DNA of 64,000 nucleotides from G963665495 sp963677785 (GCA_963677785.2 CAXXDH010000003.1:3906001-3970000); one strand, 5' to 3'; positions 45,106 to 55,824 are shown, numbered from the stretch's first letter. The notes: a model not told the origin generated them from the sequence alone. Numbers and translations are program-made.

Positions 45106-46362
45106 ATGCTGCGTTTTATTCATGCCGCGGACATTCATCTGGACAGTCCCATGCGCAACCTCGAACGTTACCCGGGGGCGCCGGTGGAAGCCATGCGCGG
45201 GGCCACGCGACGCGCCTTTGACAATCTGGTCGGTCTGGCCCTTGTCGAACAGGTCGATTTCGTCTGCATTGCCGGGGATGTCTACGACGGGGACTGGAAA
45301 GACTTCAATACGGGCCTCTATTTTCTGCAGGGCATGAACCGCCTGCGCGAGGCAGGTATCCGCGTCTACCTGACGCGCGGCAACCACGACGCGGCCAGCG
45401 CCATCACCTCCCATCTCCGCCTGCCGGATAATGTGCATTTGTTTGCCAGCAAGACAGCCCAGAGCATCGAACATACGCACGGCGTACGGCTGCACGGGCA
45501 GAGTTTCGGCAAAGAAGCCGTGACCAGCAATCTGGCCCAGGGCTTTCCGGATCCGGCGCCGGGCTGTGTCAATATAGGCCTGCTGCATACGAGCCTGGGC
45601 GGCAGCGAGGGGCATGCGCCCTATGCTCCGTGCACTTCCGCCCAACTGCAGGACAAAGGCTATGATTATTGGGCGCTGGGGCATGTGCATACGCGCCAGG
45701 AGGTTGCCCCGGGCATTGTTTTTCCCGGCAATACGCAGGGGCGGCACATTCGCGAGACCGGCCCCAAAGGATGCGTGCTGGTGGAAATGGACGAACGCCA
45801 TGCATGCAGGCTTGCTTTCAAGCCACTGGATGTGGCCCGTTGGGAACGCTGCGTCATTGACGCCACAGGGCTTGCAACGCCGGACGAACTGTTTCCTTTG
45901 CTGGAAGCGGCCCTTGGTCCGCTGGTAGAAGCCAATCCTGAGATGCCGCTTGCCGTACGCGTGGAAATTCATGGCGCTTGCGGGGCGCATCAAGGTTTTT
46001 TATCGCGTGAAACCCATTGGCGCAACGAGGTCCGTGGCGCGGCCATGGAAACCAGGGGCGAAGGTCTGTGGGTGGAAAAGGTGCAATTCCTGACGTCTCA
46101 TCCGCAGGATGACCCGGGTACGGCCGGTCTTGACGGGCCTCTGGGCGAATTGGCTGCCGTCATGGACCAGGCCCGGAGGGATGCGCGGTGGCAGGAAGAC
46201 GTGCTGCGCCAGTTGGACGTGCTTTGGGGCAAGCTGCCTGGGGAGTTGAAGACCGGTGACTGGAAGGCGCCGCTGGACCCAGGCCCCTGGCTGGAACAGC
46301 TGATCGAGCGCGCGGGCTTGATTTTGTTGCAGGAACTGCGAGGAAAAGGGGAAGGAGAATGA
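45106..46362 (+). CDS. SbcD/YhaO-like metallophosphoesterase nuclease
   Basis: 418 residues. The Mre11-type calcineurin motifs are in order: ADIHLDS, GDVYDGDW, RGNHD, and GHVH with the downstream metal ligands. It is likely the nuclease subunit of a two-protein DNA-end processing complex. Its stop overlaps the start of the ATPase partner by 4 bases, as in the yhaO-yhaN pair of Firmicutes. The sequence resembles YhaO more than SbcD in length and C-terminal layout. Confidence 0.87.
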   Translation: MLRFIHAADIHLDSPMRNLERYPGAPVEAMRGATRRAFDNLVGLALVEQVDFVCIAGDVYDGDWKDFNTGLYFLQGMNRLREAGIRVYLTRGNHDAASAITSHLRLPDNVHLFASKTAQSIEHTHGVRLHGQSFGKEAVTSNLAQGFPDPAPGCVNIGLLHTSLGGSEGHAPYAPCTSAQLQDKGYDYWALGHVHTRQEVAPGIVFPGNTQGRHIRETGPKGCVLVEMDERHACRLAFKPLDVARWERCVIDATGLATPDELFPLLEAALGPLVEANPEMPLAVRVEIHGACGAHQGFLSRETHWRNEVRGAAMETRGEGLWVEKVQFLTSHPQDDPGTAGLDGPLGELAAVMDQARRDARWQEDVLRQLDVLWGKLPGELKTGDWKAPLDPGPWLEQLIERAGLILLQELRGKGEGE

Positions 46363-49300
46363 GAATCCGGGCGCTCGAATTGCTGGCCTTTGGTCCGTTC
46401 TCGGACAGGATTCTCGAACTCGAAGGCAACGGACCGCACCTTGTGTTCGGGCCCAATGAGGCCGGCAAAAGTTCCGCGCTACGCGCGTTGAATGCCTTTT
46501 TCTTCGGTATTCCCCTGCGTACGGATGATGATTTCATCCACGGCAAACCCAAGTTGCGCGTGGGCATGCGTATAGAATCCGAACAGGGAAGCCCCCTGCA
46601 TCTGCACCGTATCAAACGCCAGAAAGATACGCTGCTTGATGCGGCTGACGGCAAGGTGGTCAAGGATGTCATTTTGTCGCGCCTGCTGGGAGGGCTTTCC
46701 GGGGAATTGTTTCAAAGCCTTTATGGACTGGATCATGCGGGGCTCGAACAAGGAGCAGCAGAGCTGTTGCATGGGCGGGGAGAACTTGGCAGCGCGCTGT
46801 TCGCCGCGGGCTCCGGACTGGTGCGCCTGTACCAGGTGCAGCAGGATCTGGATGCCAGGATCAGCGAATTGTACAAACCATCTGGGCGAAAGAACCTCAT
46901 TCCTTTGCAGCAAAAACAATTCACGGAGTTGCGGCAGCAAATCCGCGAGGTTCAGGCCGGCAGCGAGGAATGGGAAGGCCACCTGCGGGCTAGGGAAGAA
47001 GCGGAAAAGGAAAAACACGAACTTGATGCAGAGCTGCAGCAGGTTCTGAAAGAAAAAAATCAATTGGAGCGGATCCGAGACGCTCTGCCGGATATCGTAC
47101 TGCGTACGGAGTTGCTGGTGGAAAAGGAGCTCCTGGCGGGAGTCCGTGCTCTGCCTGAGGAATTTGCGGAACAACGCCAGAATGCAGTCACAGCGCAGCG
47201 TATCGCCATGGATCAATGCGAACAACTGAGGAAAGAACTTGACGCACTGGATCAGGAACTGGCGGCACTGCATCCGCCGTCTTCCCTGCTGGACGCCGGT
47301 GAGACCATATTGCGTCTCAGCAAGGATCTGAACCGCATCCGCAGCCAGCGTGTTGAATTGCTTGAACTACGCCACAGCTTGACCGGCGTACGCGAACGTA
47401 TTCAGGAACTGACCCAGGTCTTGCCCAAATCTTTGGCGCAAAACCAGAGCCAGGTTGTGGTAGACCGGGGCCTGGAAACACGCATCGGCAAATTGATCGA
47501 TTCAGGCGCCAGGCTGCAGGCTGAAAAAGAACAGGGCAAGGCGTTGCTGGAGCAACGTTCGCAGGAACTGCAACAAACCCGAAACGGACTTGAGGCCCTG
47601 GCAGCAAGCCGGGATTTGAGCGGACTCGCGGTTAGCGTGGAAACCTTGACGCAGCATGGCGACGTGGAAATGCGGCTGTCGGAGGCCGAACAGGATAATT
47701 TACAGCGGATGCAGGTAATACGTCATGCGATCTCCCGCCAGGCGCGTTGGAGCGGGGCGCCGGAAGCATTGTCCGGGCTGGCTTTGCCGGACGAATCCTT
47801 GATTGACGCGCAACAAACCGAACAGCAGCAAGCCTTGGCCGCTCGTACCCGTCTGGAAGACGAACTGCGCCAGATTCGTGCGGACCTGGTCCAAATTCAC
47901 GCCGATATGGAAGCCCTTGGCGGGGGGGACGCCATTCCGGACGAAGAGGAACTGCTGCGTACGCGTCGGCGCAGGGACGCGGGCTGGGAACTCGTCCTTG
48001 CTGCCTGGGAGCAGGGCATTCCCCCAGGTACGACCAATGAAGCCGGGCAGGCCTTTGTCGCTGCCTGCGCTGGGGCTGCGGGTCTGCCTCAGGCCTATGC
48101 GCAGAGTGTGGGCGAAGCCGATACCCTTTCGGACAGACTGCGGCGTGAAGCCGGTCGTGTGGCATCATTCGCGGCGTTGAAAAGCCGGTTGCAGGTGGCT
48201 CTCGCTGCGGAAGCTGAAACGCTGGCCCGGCTTGAGCGGATGGCGGAAGAACAGGCCCGCAACGCGGAATCGTGGCAGGCGATCTGGCTGCCGCTGGGGA
48301 TCACTCCCGGCAGTCCGCAGGAAATGCGCCTCTGGGCGCGGCAGATAAGCGACCTGACGCGTCAGGCTGGAGAATTGGAACAGGGGCGGGCTCGTGTGCA
48401 GCAGTTGTCCGCGCAACTCCGGGGCATGCGCGCGACGTTGATTGAGCGAATGCTCGAAGCCGGATTTCCCGAGCCTGACAGAGGTACGGGCTTTGCCGAG
48501 CTGTTGGGCTTTTGCAGGAAAAAAGTTCAAGAATTACAAAAACTCGAGCAACAACGCACCCACCTGGACGAACAGCAGCGTACGCTTGCCGCCAGACTCG
48601 CCCGACAGCAGCAAAGCGTCCGGACGCTGGAAGAAAAGCACCAGAACTGGCAGTGCGCCTGGGCGGATTCGGTCTCCGCCTTGGGGCTTGATGGCCGGGC
48701 CTACCCGGAGGAAGCCCGTGATGTGCTGAACCTGTTGCGCGAACTGCACGGACTGCGGAAGCGTATGGCCGATGAATTGAGCAGGCGTGACTTCCTAACA
48801 GGTTCATTGGAAAAATTTGCTGTTGAAAGCCGCGAACTGGTAACCCGGATTGCCCCGGAGTTAGTGCCGGAAGCCCTGCTGGAAGACCGGCTGCCCGAAT
48901 TGGATAACGCCTTGGAAGAGCTTGAAGCGCGTCTTTCTCGGGCGCGTCAGGCAGCAGCTTTGCGTAAAGAAGCGCAAAAGCGGCGTGAAAAAGCGGAACG
49001 CCGGCTTCAACAAGTGGAACAGGACGCGGCCCAGGCCGAATCTCAACTGCGTTCGCTCTGCGAACTGGCGGAGTGCGCTTCTGCGGAGGATTTGGGGGGG
49101 GCTTTGGAGCGTTCGAATCGTCTCCGGCAATGCTTGGCCAGGCTTGAAGAGACCGAGGACCGTTTGCGCCGCCAGAGCATGGGGCTTTCTTTGGAGGAGT
49201 TCGTACGGAACGCGCTCAACCAGGACGCCGATCTGCTCGCCCCCCGTCTGGAGTTGTTGGAAAGCCGTACCAGGGAATTACACGAACGCCGGTCGGTTCT

Positions 49301-49880
49301 GGACCGGACCATCGGCAGCGAACAGGCGGCCCTGGCGCGGATGCGCGGTGAAGACGATGCCGCCCGTCTTGCCGACGATGCCGAGGGCGTACTGGCGGGC
49401 ATGGCCCAGTCCGTGGAAGACTACATCAGCCTGCTGATTGCCCGGAAAATGCTGCATCAGGCCATGGAGTCGTATCGCGACAAAGTGCAGGGTGGTATTG
49501 TGCGGCAGGCCGGGGACTATTTCAAACGCATTACCCTGGAATCCTTCTGCGGCGTACGCGTGGAAAATTTGGGTCCGGGAGAAACGCTTGTAGGCGTGCG
49601 TACGCCCGCGTCAGCGGGACTGAGCGTGGAGGCCATGAGCAGCGGCAGCCGGGACCAGCTGTTTCTAGCGTTGCGTCTAGCCAGCCTGTCCGCCTTGCTG
49701 GACGATGCCGAGCCCACGCCGTTGATTCTGGATGACATCCTGGTGAATTTCGACGACCAGCGGGCCACTGAGACATTGCGGTTGCTGCGTGAGCTTTCGC
49801 AACGAACCCAGGTGATCTATTTCACGCACCATCTGCATATCCGTGAACTCGCCGAGGGTTGGCTGCAGCACCGGCTTTGA
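46359..49880 (+). CDS. SbcC/YhaN-like coiled-coil ATPase
   Basis: 1173 residues. Walker A GPNEAGKSS (31-39) lies in an AAA_27-type N-terminal half. Very long charged coiled coils (about 180-1000) follow, then a C-terminal ATPase half with Walker B PLILDDILVNFDD and the H-loop YFTHHLH. It is built as a Rad50-like SMC protein that works with the upstream nuclease. The Zn-hook CxxC of Rad50 is not evident in the middle of the coil. The gene converges on the next one with only 16 bases between them. Confidence 0.87.
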   Translation: MRIRALELLAFGPFSDRILELEGNGPHLVFGPNEAGKSSALRALNAFFFGIPLRTDDDFIHGKPKLRVGMRIESEQGSPLHLHRIKRQKDTLLDAADGKVVKDVILSRLLGGLSGELFQSLYGLDHAGLEQGAAELLHGRGELGSALFAAGSGLVRLYQVQQDLDARISELYKPSGRKNLIPLQQKQFTELRQQIREVQAGSEEWEGHLRAREEAEKEKHELDAELQQVLKEKNQLERIRDALPDIVLRTELLVEKELLAGVRALPEEFAEQRQNAVTAQRIAMDQCEQLRKELDALDQELAALHPPSSLLDAGETILRLSKDLNRIRSQRVELLELRHSLTGVRERIQELTQVLPKSLAQNQSQVVVDRGLETRIGKLIDSGARLQAEKEQGKALLEQRSQELQQTRNGLEALAASRDLSGLAVSVETLTQHGDVEMRLSEAEQDNLQRMQVIRHAISRQARWSGAPEALSGLALPDESLIDAQQTEQQQALAARTRLEDELRQIRADLVQIHADMEALGGGDAIPDEEELLRTRRRRDAGWELVLAAWEQGIPPGTTNEAGQAFVAACAGAAGLPQAYAQSVGEADTLSDRLRREAGRVASFAALKSRLQVALAAEAETLARLERMAEEQARNAESWQAIWLPLGITPGSPQEMRLWARQISDLTRQAGELEQGRARVQQLSAQLRGMRATLIERMLEAGFPEPDRGTGFAELLGFCRKKVQELQKLEQQRTHLDEQQRTLAARLARQQQSVRTLEEKHQNWQCAWADSVSALGLDGRAYPEEARDVLNLLRELHGLRKRMADELSRRDFLTGSLEKFAVESRELVTRIAPELVPEALLEDRLPELDNALEELEARLSRARQAAALRKEAQKRREKAERRLQQVEQDAAQAESQLRSLCELAECASAEDLGGALERSNRLRQCLARLEETEDRLRRQSMGLSLEEFVRNALNQDADLLAPRLELLESRTRELHERRSVLDRTIGSEQAALARMRGEDDAARLADDAEGVLAGMAQSVEDYISLLIARKMLHQAMESYRDKVQGGIVRQAGDYFKRITLESFCGVRVENLGPGETLVGVRTPASAGLSVEAMSSGSRDQLFLALRLASLSALLDDAEPTPLILDDILVNFDDQRATETLRLLRELSQRTQVIYFTHHLHIRELAEGWLQHRL

Positions 49881-49896
49881 CAGAGGCCTGCCCCGG

Positions 49897-51312
49897 CTAC
49901 ATCTGTCTGATTTCCATGATCCGCCCGTCTTTGTTCCACGGGACGGCGATGATATTGCCGAAGCGGCCCGAAGCCTTGGCAAACACCGCGATCCCCGCAT
50001 TGCATTCGGCCGCGTTGATGCCTGGAAACTTCTGCTGGCTGTAGACGGTGTCTTCCTTGTCCCGTCCGAGAACACGGGCAAGAAACCCGCGCAGGCGCAG
50101 TTCGGCTTCTTTGCGCCGAAAGGGCAGGGAGTCGCGCCGGTTCATTTTCGTCAATTTCTCGCGTTGCGAAATGGCGCAGAGGGACTCCACGATCCGCTCG
50201 CAGGCAAAGGGCCCGTCCACTGTGGCTATATAGTAGCGGACAAGGGCGGCGTTTTCCGGATCGAGCGTATGCAGGGTCAAAGGCCCTTGTTCCAGGGATG
50301 TGTGGATGGCCTGAATCAGCTCGTCAAGCGTATGGGTCATACGGCTCACGGCTTTGGTGATGGGCTGGGCGTAGGCCTCGTTGACCACCGGCCTGTAGGA
50401 AACAACAGGTTTTTCCAGCATGAAGCCTTCCACAGAGGTGGTGCAGTTGTTGTGAATCATCACCTCGGAGGCGAGAATCCAGGGCAGAGCCGCGCCCTGG
50501 AACAAAATCCGCGCGTTTTTCAGATGCGCTGTTTTTTCACGCCAGATGGAATGGTTTTCGGAAGGGTGGGGCCGGATAATGATCTTGTGCTCGGGGAAAG
50601 CCCGGCAAAGCGCTTCCACCATGGGAACGTAATGTTCGAAATTGGTTTTGGAATAGGCCCAGAGTCCGCGCAGATATTCGAGATGCGCGTCGTTCTGCTC
50701 GTCCGGCGCCAGTTCTTTTTTGTTCAGGTAATAATCGGTGCCGTAATAATTATTGTAGTGCAGAAAATTGGTGTTGATGAGAATGAAGCGTCCGTGTTCC
50801 CTTTTCAACGCGGCGGCCTCGGTGGCGAAAAAAGCGCGAAAGGGCTCCCGCAGCAAATCCAGGCGCGGATTGCCCGCCAGAACCAGCCTGTCTGCAAATT
50901 CCGGCACTTTGGACAGGATGGCGTCTCCCTGCAGTTGGCCCCAGGCGTAAAATGCGTCCAGATACTCCAGCAGAGGCGTGGAAACCCGTCGGTTGCAGTA
51001 AAAATCCCTGTTGTAGATGGTCAGTCCTTCCTCGCACCAGGCAACGGCCCTGTTGCCCCGTACGCGCTGCATGGCCACATCGTGGAGGTTGCCGTTGTGG
51101 ATGGCTTTTTCGATGTAGATGCCGCGCGGCAGACGGTTGATACGCCGGTACAGATCGAGATGACCGCCAAGGAAAACACGAAATCCCGCTTCGGACATGA
51201 AACAGGCTGCCAGCAGCTTGGCGGTGAACTCACGCGCTTTGGTTTCGATGGGCAATAGAATTTTGTCAATGGCGCCCGCCGAGTGCGGGGCTTCCGGAGA
51301 AGTATTGGACAT
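49897..51312 (-). CDS. surface-carbohydrate biosynthesis protein (GT-B-like)
   Basis: 471 residues, GAGGAGG upstream of ATG 51312 with long spacing. It begins ILLPIETKAREFTAKLLAA and includes the C-terminal GT-B-type stretch KIIIRPHPSENHSIW and VMIHNNCTTSVEGFMLEKP, shared with CDP-glycerol and capsule glycosyltransferase-like proteins. There is no signal peptide. It likely acts in the cytoplasm on a surface polysaccharide. Exact activity is not known. It is read in the same direction as lnt upstream. Confidence 0.75.
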   Translation of the reverse strand: MSNTSPEAPHSAGAIDKILLPIETKAREFTAKLLAACFMSEAGFRVFLGGHLDLYRRINRLPRGIYIEKAIHNGNLHDVAMQRVRGNRAVAWCEEGLTIYNRDFYCNRRVSTPLLEYLDAFYAWGQLQGDAILSKVPEFADRLVLAGNPRLDLLREPFRAFFATEAAALKREHGRFILINTNFLHYNNYYGTDYYLNKKELAPDEQNDAHLEYLRGLWAYSKTNFEHYVPMVEALCRAFPEHKIIIRPHPSENHSIWREKTAHLKNARILFQGAALPWILASEVMIHNNCTTSVEGFMLEKPVVSYRPVVNEAYAQPITKAVSRMTHTLDELIQAIHTSLEQGPLTLHTLDPENAALVRYYIATVDGPFACERIVESLCAISQREKLTKMNRRDSLPFRRKEAELRLRGFLARVLGRDKEDTVYSQQKFPGINAAECNAGIAVFAKASGRFGNIIAVPWNKDGRIMEIRQM

Positions 51313-51400
51313 GGCGGACTGATGCCTCCTCTAAAAAATCAAGCGGTGCCGGGCAAATCCAGCAGTGCAAGCCTATATAGCGCGCCTCCGGCGCTGTCAA

Positions 51401-52969
51401 TTACGTGTGTTTTCTTGTTTTCTTCCACGTACGGTACAAGCTTATGCCGACGCACAAAGCGACGAACCAGAGCCAGTTTTCACCGATCCGCGTATATATG
51501 GTACGTACGTCCGGACAATAAAGGCTGCCCTGGGTGGCGGTCCGGACGCCGGAAATCGTTCTGGTGCCCGGCACGATGTCGCCTGTGGCCCGAATGTGGG
51601 CGCCGATGCCGGAATTGGTGCAGCTGACCAGCGGACGCCTGACTTCCACGGCGCGGAACAGAGTCATGTCCAGGTGCATGGCTTCGGCTTTGGCGGACCC
51701 GAACCAGATATCATCCGAGAGCACGGCCACCAGGTCGGCTCCCCGGCGTACGCCCTCGCGTACGAGCTGGGGGAAACCGCTTTCATAACAGATCAGAGGC
51801 TGGATGCGCTTCCCGGAGTGGAGCTGCAGCAGGCGGATTTTCTGGCCAGGCACGTACTGCGAACTGTTTCCGGACTCCGCCCCCGGTTTCCGAACCCGGC
51901 TTTCAAATGGCATGAATTCGCCGAAGGGCACCAGTTCGTTTTTTCGGTAGGCCATGCCGCAGTGCCCGTCCGGCCGTACGGCCCAGGCGGCGTTATATTT
52001 AGCGGCAGGATCTATAAATTCCGTACAGCTGAGCAGGATCGGTGCGCCATACGCAGCTGCAGCCCCGGAGATCCCATGGACTTCGAACTCCCGGCAATCG
52101 CACGGCAATTCCAAGGGCACCTCTGGCCAGAGCACGAGATCGGCGGCAGGTACGTCTTGTTTTGCCTGTCGGGTAAGTTGTACGAGTTGTTGAGCCAGAA
52201 CCAGCAGGTCCGGAGAACCATTTTTCGAAGCCTGGAGATGAGGTTTTATCATGGGCTGGAGAGCTGTAACGGTGACGAAGTCCGCAGAGTCCGCCAGTTT
52301 TTCCACCATTCGCAGCTGATCCAGACGCCAGGCGCCGTACGCAAGCAGAACAGCCAGCAACAGGATGAATGCCCCCAGATGTTTTGCGGCGGTCAGAGGT
52401 GCGGCTCGATTTGCAAGGGCTTCCACCAACAGGAAGTTTCCGAGAACAAGCAGAAAAAGCACCAGATGGCGTCCGCCGATGTCGGCAGCTTGAATCAGAT
52501 ATGGCCAGGCCGCCAGCGCCTGATGCACGGTCCCCGGACCAAGTGTCGTACGCAGGGCGGCCAGGAGTGTGAAAATGCAGGCGCACAGCAAAGAGCCGGG
52601 CGGATTTCTGTATTTTGAAAGTAGGGCGTAAGCCCAGCCCAGGCCTGCGTACGGAGTCCCCATGTACAGCCAGAAAAGCGCTGCCATAGCCCAGGCGGAA
52701 ATGTGTGGAAGATGCAGCATGGTTGCAAAGGCATTGTGCATCCACCAGGTGGCGGCTCCCCAGATGCACGTCCCGAAGGCCAGTCCCCAGACAAAGCCCG
52801 AATAGGGCGTAAGACCGCGCAGTGCCAATCCCAAGGGGACGAGCAGCACGAAGCTCAACCAGGAAAAAGGTCCGGACGGCAGACAGACATAACTCAACAG
52901 TAATGTCAGTCCCAGCAAGAACAGACGATAACGGTTGTCAGAGGCAAAGAGTGGGGGCGTATATTTCAC
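51401..52969 (-). CDS. lnt: apolipoprotein N-acyltransferase
   Basis: 522 residues from a GTG. About seven membrane helices precede a periplasmic nitrilase domain. The catalytic triad can be placed: Glu in VLWPEVPLE, Lys in MAYRKNELVPFGEFMP and Cys in PLICYESGFP. It adds the third acyl chain to the N-terminal Cys of lipoproteins, several of which are encoded in this window. It sits 88 bases upstream of the surface-carbohydrate gene and may share its transcript. Confidence 0.93.
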   Translation of the reverse strand: MKYTPPLFASDNRYRLFLLGLTLLLSYVCLPSGPFSWLSFVLLVPLGLALRGLTPYSGFVWGLAFGTCIWGAATWWMHNAFATMLHLPHISAWAMAALFWLYMGTPYAGLGWAYALLSKYRNPPGSLLCACIFTLLAALRTTLGPGTVHQALAAWPYLIQAADIGGRHLVLFLLVLGNFLLVEALANRAAPLTAAKHLGAFILLLAVLLAYGAWRLDQLRMVEKLADSADFVTVTALQPMIKPHLQASKNGSPDLLVLAQQLVQLTRQAKQDVPAADLVLWPEVPLELPCDCREFEVHGISGAAAAYGAPILLSCTEFIDPAAKYNAAWAVRPDGHCGMAYRKNELVPFGEFMPFESRVRKPGAESGNSSQYVPGQKIRLLQLHSGKRIQPLICYESGFPQLVREGVRRGADLVAVLSDDIWFGSAKAEAMHLDMTLFRAVEVRRPLVSCTNSGIGAHIRATGDIVPGTRTISGVRTATQGSLYCPDVRTIYTRIGENWLWFVALCVGISLYRTWKKTRKHT

Positions 52970-53063
52970 GTGTTGCTTGAAGATTGTTGGGATACGCCTG
53001 CGACTTTGAACCTGGATAGACCACCTGTCAAGGTCCGGGCGTCTGGCTCATTGTTGCTGATCA

Positions 53064-53100
53064 AATAAAAACAGCGGGGTTCCCGGAAGAACACCCGCTG
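53064..53100 (-). terminator. terminator after feoB
   Basis: A stem CAGCGGG(G)TTC / GAAC(A)CCCGCTG is followed by TTTTTATTT on the minus strand. A second perfect 11-bp hairpin (53104-53129, TATGGTACGCC-TTGC-inverse) precedes it, so feoB mRNA ends in two tandem hairpins. Confidence 0.85.
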
Positions 53101-53151
53101 CCGTATGGTACGCCTTGCGGCGTACCATACCATATGGGCAAGAAAAACGAG

Positions 53152-55308
53152 TTAAAAACCCAACGCAGTTCCAATCTGAAATACGGCAACTGAGAGCAGA
53201 TAACCGAAACTCAGAGAGCCGAATACGGAGAACAGCGCCCATTTCCAGTTGGATTCGCGGGCGATAACCGCCACAGTGACCATGCAGGGCACATAAACCA
53301 GCATGAACACGAACACACTCCAGATGGCCGCAGGGGTCCAGGCCGGGTCGGCTCCGATACGCGAGCTTAAACCGGCAGCCTCCTCCGGATCTTCTTCTCC
53401 CAGCGAATAGGCTGTCGACATGGTTGATACGAACACTTCCTTAGCAGCGAAAGCGCCGATGAACGCGATGTCCGCCTGCCAGGGGAAACCTGCGAGCTTG
53501 GTTACCGGGGCTATGGCTTCGCTGATGCTTCCAGCATACGAATATTTCAGAGCGGTTTCGGCTTCGGCTCCATCAATCTTGGCCAGAGCCGCGTCTTTAG
53601 CCTCTCCGCTCAGGTTCTCCGCGGCCGTACGCTGTGTTTCAAACACTTCGACCTGGTCCTGAGGCAGCTGCGGAAAGGTCATGAGCGCCCACATAATGAT
53701 GGAGATGGCCAGGATCACTGTTCCGGCTTTTTTGATATATTGCCAGACCCGGTCCCAGGTGTGTACGGCCACGCCGCGCAGTGTGGGCAGACGGTAGGGG
53801 GGCAATTCCATGACAAAAGGGGTGGATTCGCCCTTGAGTAGCGTCCAGCGCAGCAAACGGGCGGCGACCAGGGCCAGAGCCCAGGACAGGCAGACAATGA
53901 CGAACATGACGCTTGTGGCGTTGTTGGGATAAAAGGCCGCCACCAGCATGATAAAAGCCGTGGTCTTCGCACCGCAAACCATGAACGGGGAGACCAGAAG
54001 GGTCGCCAGTCTTTCTTTGGGGCTGCGCAGGGTCCGGGCAGCCATGACTCCTGGCACGGCACAGCCGCCGGGCATGCCGCCGGACATGATCATGGGCATG
54101 ATGGACATGCCGTGCAAACCGAACATACGCAGCACCCTGTCCACCATGTAGGCTACGCGGGCCATGTACCCGAGATCTTCCAGGAAAACCAGCATGGCGA
54201 ACATGATCAGGATCAGCGGGGTAAATCCCATGACCGCACCGACACCATCAATGACGCCTGAAACCAGCATGGATTTCAACAATCCGTCGGGAAGGATGCT
54301 GTCGAATGCGGAGGACAACCAGGCGAACCCATCCTCAACCCATCCCTGGGGAGTCGCTCCTAGAGTGAACGTAATGTAAAACATGGCCAGCATGACAGCG
54401 ACCATGATGACGGGGCCGAGCAGTTTGTGGGTCAACAGTCTGTCGACTTTGTCGGAAGTGTCGAAGCGCAGATCGTTCTCACGACTGATCACTCCTTGCT
54501 TGAGAATGGAGTTGATGAATCCGTAACGGTAGTCGGCAAGGATAGCTTCCGGGTACGTGTTGAACGTGGAGTTGATATGATCCGCGGCTTTGTGGACCAT
54601 GGCTTCCAGCTTGGCGGAAACATCCGGAGATTTTTCCTGCCCCTTGGCCATGACGATTTCGTCATCCTCCAGGTATTTGATTGCCAGCCAGCGAGGTTCG
54701 TATTTGTCGGTCATGAACTGGTTGTCTGAAATAAACTGGGCCATTTCATCAATGACCGGATCCAGATCATGTCCATAGGATATTTTGAGCGGTTTCCATT
54801 CGCCCTTGCGTTCATCATGTACCGACTTCACCGCGTCCATCAATTCCGTGCATCCGACGGAGCGCCGGGCGATGCACTCGATGACGGGAACGCCCAGTGC
54901 TTTTGACAGTGCCGCGGTGTCGATTTTAATGCCCTTTTTCTTTACCTCGTCCATCATGTTCAGCCCCAGCACCACAGGGACGCCGATTTCCATGAACTGC
55001 ACGGCCAGATAAAGGCTCCGTTCCAGCGATGTGGCGTCAAGCATATTGATGACTACTTCGGGCTTTTCATCCACGATGACATCTCGGGCGACGACCTCTT
55101 CCATGGAATAGGAAGTCAGGGAATAGGTGCCGGGCAAATCCACCAGATGCATGTTCGTGCCGTTGTCTTTGAAGTACCCTTCCGTCCGGTCTACGGTGAT
55201 GCCGGGGTAGTTTCCCACCCGGGCTGTGGCTCCAGTGATGGCATTGAACATGGTGGATTTGCCGCAGTTGGGCTGGCCTGAGACCGCGACAAAAATTTCA
55301 TTCCCCAT
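53152..55308 (-). CDS. feoB: ferrous iron transporter FeoB, paralogue 1
   Basis: 718 residues from ATG 55308, one base after the feoA stop; an in-frame codon at 55329 lies inside feoA. The N-terminal G domain has G1 GQPNCGKST (11-19), G3 DLPG and G4 NMMD. Two membrane Gate regions follow (GGMPGGCAVPGVMAARTL and PFMVCGAKTTAFIML). The second Gate differs from the usual CGAR/K-(L/V)P(V) form: Thr-Thr replaces the hydrophobic-Pro pair. It moves Fe(II), or possibly another divalent metal, inward. Its operon begins with feoA and a Fur-type promoter. Confidence 0.92.
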   Translation of the reverse strand: MGNEIFVAVSGQPNCGKSTMFNAITGATARVGNYPGITVDRTEGYFKDNGTNMHLVDLPGTYSLTSYSMEEVVARDVIVDEKPEVVINMLDATSLERSLYLAVQFMEIGVPVVLGLNMMDEVKKKGIKIDTAALSKALGVPVIECIARRSVGCTELMDAVKSVHDERKGEWKPLKISYGHDLDPVIDEMAQFISDNQFMTDKYEPRWLAIKYLEDDEIVMAKGQEKSPDVSAKLEAMVHKAADHINSTFNTYPEAILADYRYGFINSILKQGVISRENDLRFDTSDKVDRLLTHKLLGPVIMVAVMLAMFYITFTLGATPQGWVEDGFAWLSSAFDSILPDGLLKSMLVSGVIDGVGAVMGFTPLILIMFAMLVFLEDLGYMARVAYMVDRVLRMFGLHGMSIMPMIMSGGMPGGCAVPGVMAARTLRSPKERLATLLVSPFMVCGAKTTAFIMLVAAFYPNNATSVMFVIVCLSWALALVAARLLRWTLLKGESTPFVMELPPYRLPTLRGVAVHTWDRVWQYIKKAGTVILAISIIMWALMTFPQLPQDQVEVFETQRTAAENLSGEAKDAALAKIDGAEAETALKYSYAGSISEAIAPVTKLAGFPWQADIAFIGAFAAKEVFVSTMSTAYSLGEEDPEEAAGLSSRIGADPAWTPAAIWSVFVFMLVYVPCMVTVAVIARESNWKWALFSVFGSLSFGYLLSVAVFQIGTALGF

Positions 55309-55309
55309 T

Positions 55310-55546
55310 TTACGCGCCCTCCGGGACAACGATCAGGTAATCGGCCTCACTGTTGCGTAACGTGAGGGTATATCCCTTCATGCGCAGGGCCACGGGATCT
55401 TTCAAAGGAGCACGTCCCACCACCATGAAGTCGGTTCCTGGTATCAGACCCATATCACGAATGCGCCGTCCCAGTTCTCCACTTGCTTGTACGGCCTTGA
55501 TCTTTCCGCATTGTTGGCTTCTCATTCTACGAAGTGGAATTCCCAT
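55310..55546 (-). CDS. feoA: FeoA, SH3-like partner of FeoB
   Basis: 78 residues from ATG 55546 with AAGGAG; the longer frame upstream lacks a site. SH3-like FeoA fold is indicated by GELGRRIRDMGLIPGTDFMV and the closing strands GYTLTLRNSEADYLIVV. It is thought to bind FeoB on the cytoplasmic side and to regulate it. The stop is one base before feoB, indicating tight coupling. The leader before it is about 270 bases long and holds strong hairpins. Confidence 0.9.
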   Translation of the reverse strand: MGIPLRRMRSQQCGKIKAVQASGELGRRIRDMGLIPGTDFMVVGRAPLKDPVALRMKGYTLTLRNSEADYLIVVPEGA

Positions 55547-55824
55547 GGTTTTCTCCTTAGTAAATGCTTTCATGAGTATTGATTGTTGAAATGTCGCCAG
55601 ACGGCAACAGCCCCCCTTCAACGAAGAAAACGTATTCCCCGATGACGCTTATGGTGTCTTCCGCCAGTATTGGTCCACAAAAAGACTACGAATTTGGTGG
55701 GCACTCTTTTCTAAACTAAAGTCGCATCCGGACTTCGAGGAATTTTGATTTTTATCCAAAAATCAAAATATTAGGGGCTAACCTAATCGCTTTTTTCGCT
55801 GTTGTTCCTGAAAACAACGGCACG